NCBI GenBank assembly: GCA_023484085.1
Contig: JAMDAS010000019.1
Location: 1 to 55,032, forward strand
Length of the DNA stretch: 55,032 nucleotides
Direction: 5' to 3'
Origin: Candidatus Omnitrophota bacterium
GTDB lineage: Bacteria; Ratteibacteria; UBA8468; B48-G9; DTJG01
Shown here in pieces: positions 1 through 6,915 of this stretch. A program made the position numbers and the translations under genes. The stretch's first letter is position 1, and every line of letters begins with the position of its first letter. Under the pieces are notes generated by a model, which was given only the letters and a program-made list of their open reading frames with translations, made no database searches and had not been told where the DNA came from.

Positions 1-2
1 TT

Positions 3-140
3 CCCGGTACGGTAATTATGACCGGAACGCCTTCAGGCGTTGGTTTTGCAAGAAAGCCCCCTGTATTTTTAAAAGACGGGGACGTTGTTGAAGTGGAAAT
101 AGAAAACATCGGCATTTTAAAAAACAGGATAACAATTTAG
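3..140 (+). CDS. Fumarylacetoacetate hydrolase family protein, C-terminal fragment
   Basis: The window opens inside this gene; only the last 45 codons are visible, ending at a TAG. The translation contains '[10 protein letters not shown]' followed by '[15 protein letters not shown]', which is the typical C-terminal signature of the FAH/HpaG (2-hydroxyhepta-2,4-diene-1,7-dioate isomerase-like) family: a substrate-pocket loop followed by the closing beta strands. Such proteins are metal-dependent hydrolases, decarboxylases or isomerases of keto acids; the exact substrate cannot be told from the tail. The next element on the same strand is the cobalamin riboswitch, so this gene probably belongs to an upstream transcription unit. 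Confidence 0.85.
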   Translation, partial: PGTVIMTGTPSGVGFARKPPVFLKDGDVVEVEIENIGILKNRITI

Positions 141-151
141 TGGAATAAATA

Positions 152-180
152 TTGTTTGACATGTTTTTATATGCTATAAT
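152..180 (+). promoter_or_regulatory. Promoter for the cobalamin riboswitch transcript
   Basis: A consensus -10 box TATAAT lies at 175-180. A TTGTTT hexamer sits 17 bases upstream; a perfect TTGACA at 156-161 is only 13 bases away, too close for normal spacing. Transcription would begin near 187, shortly before the riboswitch aptamer. Confidence 0.55.
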
Positions 181-200
181 AAAAAAATAATTAAGGAAAG

Positions 201-366
201 ATTGCAGATACTTTTAAAGAGTTTAATAGGGAAGACTGTGCAAAGCAGTCACGCTCCCGGCGCTGTAAGGGTTACAAAGGTCTTACCATTAAAGGGAAAG
301 AGCCACTGCTTATAAGCGGGAAGGCTGACCTGAGGATAAAACCCGAGTCAGAAGACCTGTCTGCAA
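201..366 (+). ncRNA. Cobalamin (B12) riboswitch aptamer
   Basis: The segment carries the hallmarks of the cobalamin aptamer in order: a closing stem GCAGA (204-208) with TCTGC (360-364), a GGGAA segment, 'GCTCCCGGCGCTGTAAGG', 'AGCCACTG', 'GCGGGAAGGCTGAC' and the B12-box-like 'GTCAGAAGACCTGTCTGC'. Known riboswitches of this class bind adenosylcobalamin or related corrinoids and turn off downstream genes. Here the downstream unit is a short peptide gene and a radical SAM gene, not a usual B12 synthesis or transport gene. Confidence 0.88.
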
Positions 367-422
367 AAGGATTCTCTGCGGAGTTCAGGGAAATATATAT
401 GGGTTAAGAAAAAAGGGTGCAG

Positions 423-444
423 CCCACCGGAAGGTGGGTTTTTT
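423..444 (+). terminator. Intrinsic terminator of the riboswitch expression platform
   Basis: A 6-bp GC-rich stem CCCACC/GGTGGG with a GGAA tetraloop is followed directly by a run of six T. It lies between the aptamer and the short peptide gene, so ligand binding is expected to favour termination and shut off the peptide and maturase genes. I did not identify the competing antiterminator with certainty. Confidence 0.8.
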
Positions 445-469
445 ATTTTAATAGGAGGGGGTGATACAG

Positions 470-562
470 GTGAAGAAAAAGGTTATCGCCAGCAGAAAAT
501 CATGCAAGGCAAAAGGAACAGGTCTATCTCATTATATTTTAGTTGATAAAAAAAATAAGTAA
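470..562 (+). CDS. cbpA: Short peptide precursor, probably a CbpA-type RiPP substrate
   Basis: This 30-codon ORF is too short for the ORF track. It starts with GTG, nine bases after a strong AGGAGGGG site (453-460), and ends at TAA. The peptide begins MKKKVIASRKSCKAKG, continues GTGLSHYILVD and ends in a lysine-rich tail; it has a single Cys and no signal peptide. It lies directly after the B12 riboswitch terminator and 60 bases before a radical SAM/SPASM gene, the usual layout of a peptide precursor and its maturase. From memory, a predicted family of cobalamin-riboswitch-linked modified peptides called CbpA, paired with the radical SAM enzyme CbpB, fits in size and context. The family name is recalled, not checked. 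The modified residue is unknown; the Cys, Ser-His-Tyr and Thr are the obvious candidates. Confidence 0.72.
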   Translation: MKKKVIASRKSCKAKGTGLSHYILVDKKNK

Positions 563-568
563 TAACAT

Positions 569-606
569 AATCAGGGACAGGACCTATTTCCGTCCTGTCC
601 CTGATT
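569..606 (+). terminator. Long hairpin between peptide gene and maturase gene
   Basis: A perfect 15-bp inverted repeat AATCAGGGACAGGAC/GTCCTGTCCCTGATT with an 8-base loop begins 6 bases after the peptide stop and ends 16 bases before the maturase ATG. It has only a weak T tract, so it could act as a partial terminator or an RNA-end stabiliser that keeps precursor mRNA in excess over maturase mRNA. It also resembles a REP-like palindrome. Confidence 0.65.
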
Positions 607-622
607 ATTTATCGGGGGTAAA

Positions 623-2038
623 ATGGTAAATTTAAACAAGACAGATAAAAAAGAATGTGCGTCATCAAGGGGTGTTTTTTTTAATACGGGTAAAGGCTTC
701 CATCTCCAGATTTTAGACGTAAAACATCCTGACTACGTTGCAGTGGTAGACCCTGATACTGCTTTCTGGGCCCTTATTGAAAAAAAAAACATTGCGGAAA
801 ACATAGATGAAAACAGTCAACTTTTAAAGAAATACAGGGAAAAGTCTGAAAAATTCTCCTCTGAAATGGAAGATCTTCGTTTTAATCTTGCTCTTTCCGC
901 AGTATATTTCAATCCCACTGAAAGATGTAATCTTAACTGTAATTATTGTTATATACCGGAATCCTTCCGTAAAAATGGCAGGGATATGTCAAAAACAGAG
1001 ATATTCAATGCACTGGATATTTTAAAAAACCACTTCAATAAAACTCTTCCCAAAGGAAGACTTCCACAGATTGTCTTTCATGGTTCAGAGCCTATGCTTA
1101 ACAGGGAATCCATCTTTGAAGCAATGGATAAGTTTAAAAATGATTTTGCTTTTGGAATCCAGACCAATGGAACGCTTTTGGACGATGAGTCCATAAAGTT
1201 TCTGTCTTCTAAAAACATAAGCATCGGATTATCCCTTGACGGGCATATAAGTAAAATTGCAGATATGACAAGAAAAAACTGGGCCCAAAAGGGCGTTTCA
1301 GAAAAAGTCGTGGAAGTAATAAAAAAATTAAAAGGGTATCATAACTATAGCGTTATCTGCACGGTAACAAACAATAACATGGCTTATCTCACGGACATAG
1401 TTGAGTTTTTTCATAATTTAGAGATCCCCTACTGCATGCTTAACCCTGTCCGCTGTACTATGCCCGGCTCAAGAAAAATAAAGCCAAAGGACCATGAATT
1501 TTCAAAATATTATCTTTCTGCCCTTGACAGAACACACCAGTTATACAAAGAAACAGGAAGAAAAATAGTGGTTGCCAATTTTGCAAACGTTCTTATGAGT
1601 ATTCTTGCTCCGAGTGGCAGAAGACTGATGTGTGACATATCCCCTTGTGGCGGCGGAAGATGTTTTTTTGCAATTTCTGCCAAAGGAGATGCCTTCCCAT
1701 GCAGTGAATTTATCGGACTGGAAGAATTCTGTGGCGGAAACATATTTAAAAATAGCATTGAAGATATTATTAAAACCAGACCGTTCATGATGGTAAAAGA
1801 AAGAAAGGTTGAGAACATTGACCCATGTTTTAGATGTGCAATAAGGCACTTCTGCGGGGCGCCATGTCCTGCTGAAGCCCATGAAATGAATGGAGATATA
1901 GAAACGACAGGGGCTTTCTGTGAACTGTATGAAGAACAGGTCAGATATGCTTTCCGTTTAATCGCAGATGGCAAAGAAGATGCATACCTGTGGGATAACT
2001 GGGATTCGGATATGATCAGTTCTTTTGAACAAAAGTAA
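623..2038 (+). CDS. cbpB: Radical SAM/SPASM peptide maturase (CbpB-like)
   Basis: This 471-residue protein has an N-terminal region of about 90 residues, then a radical SAM barrel with the cluster motif CNLNCNYCY (near residue 103; CxxxCxxC) and a Cys-rich C-terminal SPASM-type region. The latter includes 'CDISPCGGGRCFF', 'FPCSEF', 'CFRCAIRHFCGAPCPAEA' and a final 'FCELY', enough for two auxiliary iron-sulfur clusters. This layout is typical of enzymes that modify ribosomal peptides or sulfatases. The neighbouring 30-residue peptide gene and the shared B12 riboswitch make peptide modification the best reading. The ATG follows a CGGGGG site. An anaerobic sulfatase-maturase role is less likely because no sulfatase gene is in the window. 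Confidence 0.82.
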   Translation: MVNLNKTDKKECASSRGVFFNTGKGFHLQILDVKHPDYVAVVDPDTAFWALIEKKNIAENIDENSQLLKKYREKSEKFSSEMEDLRFNLALSAVYFNPTERCNLNCNYCYIPESFRKNGRDMSKTEIFNALDILKNHFNKTLPKGRLPQIVFHGSEPMLNRESIFEAMDKFKNDFAFGIQTNGTLLDDESIKFLSSKNISIGLSLDGHISKIADMTRKNWAQKGVSEKVVEVIKKLKGYHNYSVICTVTNNNMAYLTDIVEFFHNLEIPYCMLNPVRCTMPGSRKIKPKDHEFSKYYLSALDRTHQLYKETGRKIVVANFANVLMSILAPSGRRLMCDISPCGGGRCFFAISAKGDAFPCSEFIGLEEFCGGNIFKNSIEDIIKTRPFMMVKERKVENIDPCFRCAIRHFCGAPCPAEAHEMNGDIETTGAFCELYEEQVRYAFRLIADGKEDAYLWDNWDSDMISSFEQK

Positions 2039-2045
2039 ATTTTCC

Positions 2046-3062
2046 ATGGATATAATCACAATAGGAATAAACCATAAAACTGCAGAAATAAAAGAAAGGG
2101 AGAGATTCTTTCTTACAAAAGAAAAACTGAAACAATTTCTCACCGGATTATACGAGATAAATCCTGTAAGCGGGGTGGTTATTCTTTCAACGTGCAACAG
2201 GATGGAAATATACGTTCATATGGATTATGATTTTGAAACAGGAAAAGAAAAAATCAAGGAATTCATATATGACAATTTCAGATGTGATGAACGTATTTTC
2301 AACAAATATTTTTATATGTTTGAAAACATAGATGCAATAAAACATTTGTTCCGGGTTTCTTCAGGCATAGATTCCCAGATTCTCGGGGAAACAGAAATAT
2401 TGGGGCAGGTGAAGGATGCCTTTTTAATTGCCAATGAAATGGAGACAATGGATACTTTTATTGAGGAGCTTTTCAGTAAAGCCATTTATACAGGTAAAAT
2501 GGCAAGAAGTAAAACAAACATCTCCAGGGGAAATATTTCCGTGGCAGGCATTGCCATAAAAAAATGTGAGGATTTTTGGGGCTCTCTGGAAAAAAAGGAA
2601 TGTCTTATAATAGGAGCAGGTAACGTTGCCTCTCTTTTAAGCAAATACCTGAAAGGAAAAAATATGAAGGGGATTTTTGTATCAAACAGGACGTTTGAAA
2701 AGGCAAAAGAGCTTGCATATTTTTGTAATGGTATTGCAATAAGATTTGATAGTATTGATGAAAAATTAAAAAACGTGGACATTGTTATCAGCTCCACGTC
2801 AAGCCCCCACGTTATCCTGAAAAAAGATAAAATTATGGAGATTATGAAAGAAAGGAAAAAACCTCTTTTGATTCTGGATTTATCCGTTCCCCGTGATGTA
2901 GACCCGTCAGTTAAAGAAATCAATGACGTTTACCTGAATGACCTTGATAACCTGAAATCTGTCGTGGAGGAAAATTACAAGAAAAGAAGGAAAGAGGCGG
3001 AAAAAGTTGAAAAAATAATTGAAAACGAGATTAAAAAATTTGCAGTAGTTGAAATATCTTAG
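2046..3062 (+). CDS. hemA: Glutamyl-tRNA reductase, short form
   Basis: The enzyme makes glutamate-1-semialdehyde from Glu-tRNA, the first step of tetrapyrrole (heme, sirohaem, corrinoid) synthesis by the C5 route. The start MDIITIGINHKTA is the conserved family start, so I chose the ATG at 2046 rather than the track's TTG at 2025, which overlaps cbpB. The catalytic cysteine lies in 'LSTCNRMEIY' at position 50, as in E. coli. An NADPH-binding domain follows ('LIIGAGNVASLLSKYL'). At 338 residues it is about 80 shorter than usual and stops just after the long linker helix, so the C-terminal dimerisation domain is absent. It lies 7 bases after cbpB and is probably co-transcribed with it under the B12 riboswitch. 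Confidence 0.9.
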   Translation: MDIITIGINHKTAEIKERERFFLTKEKLKQFLTGLYEINPVSGVVILSTCNRMEIYVHMDYDFETGKEKIKEFIYDNFRCDERIFNKYFYMFENIDAIKHLFRVSSGIDSQILGETEILGQVKDAFLIANEMETMDTFIEELFSKAIYTGKMARSKTNISRGNISVAGIAIKKCEDFWGSLEKKECLIIGAGNVASLLSKYLKGKNMKGIFVSNRTFEKAKELAYFCNGIAIRFDSIDEKLKNVDIVISSTSSPHVILKKDKIMEIMKERKKPLLILDLSVPRDVDPSVKEINDVYLNDLDNLKSVVEENYKKRRKEAEKVEKIIENEIKKFAVVEIS

Positions 3063-3147
3063 ATAAGTCTGCCCCTATCATGGCACTAAAAAATCCCGGA
3101 TATAATTACTAGATTTTTTTATTTCATTTTTATGGTATTATATCTAT

Positions 3148-3317
3148 AGCCTATCCCGTTTGTGTAAAGCGATAATTCTTGAGCCAACACCTATAATAAG
3201 GGAGTCAACGCCGTCTTAGGAACGTCATCTGGAAACAGATAACAAACTTATCCGGGACGACCCCCACTTATTCAAAGGGCCTCAAAGAATTCGTTTTTTA
3301 CGGCGGGATGGGTTATT
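3148..3317 (+). ncRNA. ssrS: Rod-shaped structured RNA, possibly 6S RNA
   Basis: The ends pair over 11 bp (AGCCTATCCCG with CGGGATGGGTT). Further in, GTAAA/TTTAC, AATTCTT/AAAGAATT, GAG/CTC and CC/GG continue the rod, and the tip is the hairpin ATCTG-GAAA-CAGAT. A length of about 170 nt, one long bulged stem and a position beside tRNA genes fit 6S RNA, which binds RNA polymerase. There is no ORF, and I see no SRP RNA or tmRNA signature. A TATTAT box at 3136-3141 could drive it. Identification rests on shape, so it is moderate. Confidence 0.5.
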
Positions 3318-3322
3318 TCTTA

Positions 3323-3405
3323 GGGTAGGTTGCCGAGAGGACAATGGCAGCAGACTGTAAATCTGCCGGCTCACGCCTTCGGAGGTTCGAATCCTCCCCT
3401 GCCCA
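3323..3405 (+). tRNA. tRNA-Tyr (GTA)
   Basis: The acceptor arm GGGTAGG/CCTGCCC, the anticodon stem-loop GCAGA-CTGTAAA-TCTGC with anticodon GTA, a long class II variable arm and the T arm GGAGG-TTCGAAT-CCTCC are all visible. The 3' CCA is not encoded. The 3' tail is repeated downstream at 3520. Confidence 0.95.
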
Positions 3406-3581
3406 ATAATTTTGGCTTCCTTGAAGGGAGGATTTGAATAGAGCGAAGTAAGAAATTGTGAGCGGGCGCAACAATTTCAGCGAATGGCCGACCCCGAGTG
3501 TAGTGGGAACGAGGGGCGCCGAATCCTCCCCTGCCCAATAATTTTAGCTTCCTTGAAGGGAGGATTTGAATAGAGCGAAGT
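3388..3581 (+). repeat. Partial tandem duplication of the tRNA-Tyr tail with an inserted element
   Basis: A 62-base unit starting in the T arm of tRNA-Tyr (3388-3449, 'CGAATCCTCCCCTGCCCA...') recurs at 3520-3581 with a single G/A difference, giving a period of 132 bp. Between them lies the element described at 3426-3509. The second copy lacks the 5' part of the tRNA and cannot make a functional tRNA. Confidence 0.9.
3426..3509 (+). repeat. tRNA-tail-associated hairpin element, copy A
   Basis: The order is GGGAGGATTTGAA (near-complement of the tRNA-Tyr T arm), TAGAGCGAAGTAA, a stem GAAATTGT/ACAATTTC around the loop GAGCGGGCGCA, then 'GCGAATGGCCGACCCCGAGTG'. A second copy follows tRNA-Lys at 27829-27907. 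The stem changes in both arms between copies while the loop is kept, which suggests that the structure is selected or copied as a unit. Confidence 0.8.
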
Positions 3582-3611
3582 CCGTTTCCCCCTTCTTTTA
3601 AAACTTTTCAT

Positions 3612-3682
3612 GCGGGGTTAGTTTAGTGGTAAAACATCAGCCTTCCAAGCTGATTATACGGGTTCGATTCCCGTACCCCGCT
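3612..3682 (+). tRNA. tRNA-Gly (TCC)
   Basis: The acceptor arm is GCGGGGT/ACCCCGC. The anticodon loop CTTCCAA gives TCC, in the stem TCAGC/GCTGA. The T arm is standard. It is followed 14 bases later by copy 1 of the dispersed repeat. Confidence 0.95.
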
Positions 3683-3696
3683 CTTATTAAATCTAT

Positions 3697-3870
3697 AAAT
3701 ACTCAGTGAACGGTCTTTGAAATAAGTTTGGATTGTCTTTGAGGCTTTGTTTGAAAGAATGTTTTTACAAAGAAGAGAAGAGCAATCCAGAACTTATTTC
3801 CTACTTCAGCTCAGTAAATTATACCTGTCCGCCAATCTTTTAGGCGGAAACACTGTCTTAGTGAATATTT
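3697..3870 (+). repeat. Dispersed long-hairpin repeat, copy 1
   Basis: This 174-bp element begins AAATACTCAGTGAACGG and ends GGCGGAAACACTGTCTTAGTGAATATTT, so its two ends are inverted, imperfect copies of each other. Inside, AAATAAGTTTGGATTG pairs with CAATCCAGAACTTATTT. Further copies lie at 10682-10757 (deleted), 33170-33344 (opposite strand) and 50541-50717. It holds no credible gene and resembles a non-autonomous MITE-like or REP-like element. Its right end abuts the -35 box of rmuC. Confidence 0.88.
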
Positions 3871-3872
3871 AT

Positions 3873-3901
3873 TTGAAATTCAGTCTGTTTTCTGCTAAAA
3901 T
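3873..3901 (+). promoter_or_regulatory. rmuC promoter giving a near-leaderless mRNA
   Basis: TTGAAA (3873-3878), a 17-base spacer and TAAAAT (3896-3901) lie only 6 bases before the rmuC ATG at 3908. There is no Shine-Dalgarno site. Confidence 0.65.
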
Positions 3902-3907
3902 AACATT

Positions 3908-5158
3908 ATGCCTTCCATTTTAATTGCTGCAATTATTTTACTTATAATAACCACCGGCCTTATTATCGGCTTTGTTCTAATAAGAAGAAGCCCAGGGGAT
4001 TCAGAAGAACTTAAAAATAAACTTATCGCCATTGAATCTGACCTGTCCAAAATAGACCCGTTACTAAGAAGCGAATTTTCCATAAACAGGGATGAAACAC
4101 GGAAATCCTTTAAAGAAAACAGAACTGAACAATCCTGCTCCCTAAAATCCTTTGAGGATAAACTCAGGGAAATTAGGGATACCGTAGAAAAAAAAATAAG
4201 TGAACTACAGATAGAAAACAGTAAAAAATTGGACGAAATGCGTGCAACCGTTGATGAAAAACTTCAAAAAACCCTGGAAAACAGACTGACAGAGTCATTT
4301 AAACAGGTAAGCGAAAGATTAGAACAGGTACATAGGGGACTGGGGGAAATGCAGACGCTTGCAAAAGGCGTTGGCGATTTGAAAAAAGTTTTGTCTAACG
4401 TAAAAACAAAAGGGGTCCTGGGGGAGATACAACTTGGAAGTATTCTTGAAAGCTTTCTTGCACCTGCACAATATGAAAAAAACGTCTCTACAAAGGACTC
4501 CAGGGAAATGGTGGAATATGCAATAAAACTGCCCGGCAAAGATGAAACAGGACAGTCTGTTTACCTGCCGATAGATTCCAAGTTTCCCCTGCAGACGTAT
4601 GATGACCTTCTCACAGCCTATGAATCAGGAAACGCTGATGAAATAAAATCAGGAATCAAATCTCTGGAAAACGAGATTAAAAAGTGTGCAAAAGACATAA
4701 AGGATAAGTACATCAATCCTCCCTGCACCACTGATTTCGGAATTTTATTTTTACCGGTTGAAGGATTGTATGCTGAAGTTGTCAGGCAGTACAATCTTAT
4801 TGAAACGTTACAAAGAGATTATAAAATCAGCATTACCGGACCCACTACCATGGCAGCATATCTTAATGCCCTGCAGATGGGTTTCAGGACACTGGCTATT
4901 CAAAAACGGACAAGTGAGGTATGGAAAATTTTAGGCGCCATCAAAACCGAGTTTGAAAAGTTTGGCGACGTACTTAAAAAAGCCCAGGAAAAAATTACCA
5001 GGGCAAGTGAAGACATTGATACCTTAGTCGGAACCAGGACAAGGAAAATCCAGTCAAAATTAAGAGCTGTCCAGGAACTGCCTGAAGAAGAATCAAAGAT
5101 TTTATTCCAGTCTGATAACCCTGAAGAAACAACTGAAGATGATAATGAAACAGAATAG
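3908..5158 (+). CDS. rmuC: RmuC family DNA recombination protein
   Basis: At 416 residues the protein shows the RmuC plan: one N-terminal membrane anchor (residues 3-25, 'ILIAAIILLIITTGLIIGFVLI'-like), a coiled-coil stretch (about 30-150) rich in E, K and R, then the PD-(D/E)XK-like RmuC domain with 'GVLGEIQLGSILESFLAPAQYEKNV', 'LPIDSKFPLQTYDDL' and 'FLPVEGLYAEVVR'. RmuC limits inversions at short inverted repeats in E. coli, but its biochemical action is not well settled. The ATG at 3908 is preceded by a promoter rather than a ribosome site. The end overlaps the next gene by 20 bases, indicating co-transcription. Confidence 0.93.
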   Translation: MPSILIAAIILLIITTGLIIGFVLIRRSPGDSEELKNKLIAIESDLSKIDPLLRSEFSINRDETRKSFKENRTEQSCSLKSFEDKLREIRDTVEKKISELQIENSKKLDEMRATVDEKLQKTLENRLTESFKQVSERLEQVHRGLGEMQTLAKGVGDLKKVLSNVKTKGVLGEIQLGSILESFLAPAQYEKNVSTKDSREMVEYAIKLPGKDETGQSVYLPIDSKFPLQTYDDLLTAYESGNADEIKSGIKSLENEIKKCAKDIKDKYINPPCTTDFGILFLPVEGLYAEVVRQYNLIETLQRDYKISITGPTTMAAYLNALQMGFRTLAIQKRTSEVWKILGAIKTEFEKFGDVLKKAQEKITRASEDIDTLVGTRTRKIQSKLRAVQELPEEESKILFQSDNPEETTEDDNETE

Positions 5159-6104
5159 TACCGCCATAAATTCTATTCCCCGGCAGGATTATTTTTATTC
5201 ATTTAATAAATACCTGAAGGAAAGATTTGGAGAGCGTGTCCACAGAATAAGTATTGATGCGGGATTTAATTGTCCCAACATAGATGGGATGTTAAGCAAT
5301 AAAGGCTGCATTTATTGCAATAATAAGGGGTTCGTAAGGTATGATGGCAGAACCAAAACAGTAGAAGAACAAATAGAGGAATCAATGGAGTTTTATCACA
5401 GGCATATGGGCGTTAACAAATTTATTGCATATTTCCAGGCGTTTTCAAATACCTATGCAGATGTTAAAACACTGCAAAAACAATATGACGTTATCAGAAA
5501 ATTTCCGGCTATCGTTGGATTATTTATTTCAACAAGGCCTGATTGTGTTGACAGGAAAAAGATTAACCTTATTGCCCAATATAGTCATGATTATTTAGTA
5601 TGGATGGAATATGGCTTGCAGACTACGCACGATCCGATTTTAAAACAGATTAACCGTAATCATACTTATGAAGACTTTTTAAAAGCCTGTGAATTAACCC
5701 GTAAACATAACGTTAACGTTGGAGTTCATATAATATTAGGTCTGCCTTCTCAAAAACATGAAGAAATGATGCTTGATGCAAAACGACTTGCCGGTCTGGA
5801 TATACAGGGAATCAAGTTTCATGTTTTACACGTTTTAAAAAATACCAGGTTGGAACGTTTGTATGAATCCGGTAAAATCCAGCTCCTGACTAAAAATGAA
5901 TATATTCCCATTCTCTGTGATTTTTTAGAACAAATTCCTAAATCAGTTATAATATTAAGACTTGTTTCAAGTGCTTCCAGGGATTATCTTATAGCACCTG
6001 ACTGGATAAATAATAAAGGAACGTTAAAGGAAGACATAATCAGGGAATTTAAAAGAAGAGGAACGTGCCAGGGTAAAAACGGATCCATTAAAGGGACTTT
6101 TTAA
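5139..6104 (+). CDS. Radical SAM protein of the YhcC (TIGR01212) type
   Basis: This 321-residue protein begins with 'YFYSFNKYLKERFGERVHRISIDAGFNCPNIDG', the typical opening of the YhcC family. Its iron-sulfur cysteines are in the spaced motif 'CPNIDGMLSNKGCIYC'. It continues with 'YFQAFSNTYAD', 'GLFISTRPDC' and 'MEYGLQTTHDPILKQINRNH', all family signatures. The molecular role of YhcC-like proteins is unknown to me, though a role in RNA or metabolite modification is often assumed. It overlaps the end of rmuC by 20 bases; a second ATG six bases downstream is an alternative start. Its tail overlaps the convergent PilZ gene by 17 bases. Confidence 0.88.
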   Translation: MIMKQNSTAINSIPRQDYFYSFNKYLKERFGERVHRISIDAGFNCPNIDGMLSNKGCIYCNNKGFVRYDGRTKTVEEQIEESMEFYHRHMGVNKFIAYFQAFSNTYADVKTLQKQYDVIRKFPAIVGLFISTRPDCVDRKKINLIAQYSHDYLVWMEYGLQTTHDPILKQINRNHTYEDFLKACELTRKHNVNVGVHIILGLPSQKHEEMMLDAKRLAGLDIQGIKFHVLHVLKNTRLERLYESGKIQLLTKNEYIPILCDFLEQIPKSVIILRLVSSASRDYLIAPDWINNKGTLKEDIIREFKRRGTCQGKNGSIKGTF

Positions 6105-6750
6105 AATCTCCCAACGCATTTTTTATGTCCATAGAAAAAATATCTTTTTGTTTTCTATCTCCGCTAAGTTTTGTCAGGTACCGGTTTATAATCTTCTTAT
6201 CAGTATCTGAAATTTCTGTAAAATGGATACCATACATAAACGTATTCTCTCTTTGGCCTATTTTCTTCCTTATTTCAAAGGGGATGGACATTTTATGATT
6301 TCTTAGGATTATAGATAATATATATTGTTTATCTTCATCCAGAGATTCTTTAGCCCATATCTGTGCCCCTCCTTCTGAAAGGTCAACTACTTTTATTTCT
6401 ATTTCCGTCGTCCGTAATAATTTCCACATTGGTTTTGCAGATATTGTAGCAGGTAAAATACCTATTTCCGTTCTTTTTTGAATCCTTTTATCAGGGATAA
6501 TATCACCTGATTTTATTATCACTATTTTTTGGGGGTCAGGAAGATAAACAACTGCTGAAAAAGTATATTTTTTATCATTCAGAGTAAAAAATATATCAAC
6601 CGGTTTTTTCATCCATGAATCAATAATCGTAGAAACAGGCGCTGCTATAATTTTTACCATATCAGGTATCTCTACAATATTTGCCCTGTATTCTTTTGAA
6701 CCATCATGGATAATAATTTCTTTTATGTTTTTTAATTCCTCAAAAGTCAT
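6088..6750 (-). CDS. PilZ-domain c-di-GMP receptor protein
   Basis: This protein of 220 residues has an N-terminal beta-rich region (1-85) like the YcgR N domain and a C-terminal PilZ domain (about 88-205). Both ligand motifs are present: RIQKR (89-93, RxxxR) and DLSEGG (123-128, D/NxSxxG), so c-di-GMP binding is likely. YcgR-like proteins slow flagellar motors or regulate secretion; no motility genes are nearby, so the target is open. The ATG follows an AAAGGA site. It converges on the YhcC-type gene and overlaps it by 17 bases. Confidence 0.85.
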   Translation of the reverse strand: MTFEELKNIKEIIIHDGSKEYRANIVEIPDMVKIIAAPVSTIIDSWMKKPVDIFFTLNDKKYTFSAVVYLPDPQKIVIIKSGDIIPDKRIQKRTEIGILPATISAKPMWKLLRTTEIEIKVVDLSEGGAQIWAKESLDEDKQYILSIILRNHKMSIPFEIRKKIGQRENTFMYGIHFTEISDTDKKIINRYLTKLSGDRKQKDIFSMDIKNALGDFKKSL

Positions 6751-6876
6751 GGTATCCTTTCAAAAAATTCCTTCCACAAATTTACATTACCAAATACATT
6801 AACATAATTTTGAAATAAATAAAAAATATAAATTCTGAAATCCAGATATAAAGAATTTTAGGCACAACGCAAAAAT

Positions 6877-6905
6877 TTGACAGGTATCCGTTACCCTGAT
6901 ATAAT
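6877..6905 (+). promoter_or_regulatory. Consensus sigma70 promoter for rpmA
   Basis: Perfect TTGACA (6877-6882), exactly 17 bases, perfect TATAAT (6900-6905). The rpmA ATG is at 6916, so the predicted transcript start (about 6912) leaves only a few untranslated bases. Confidence 0.9.
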
Positions 6906-6915
6906 TTTTTACATT

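Noticed and set aside
1510-1974. 154-residue minus-strand ORF
   Set aside because: It is a shadow of the radical SAM gene, whose cysteine motifs clearly mark the coding strand.
3405-3611. CRISPR array beside tRNA-Tyr
   Set aside because: There are only two direct repeats, with no regular spacers or cas genes; explained by tRNA-tail duplication.
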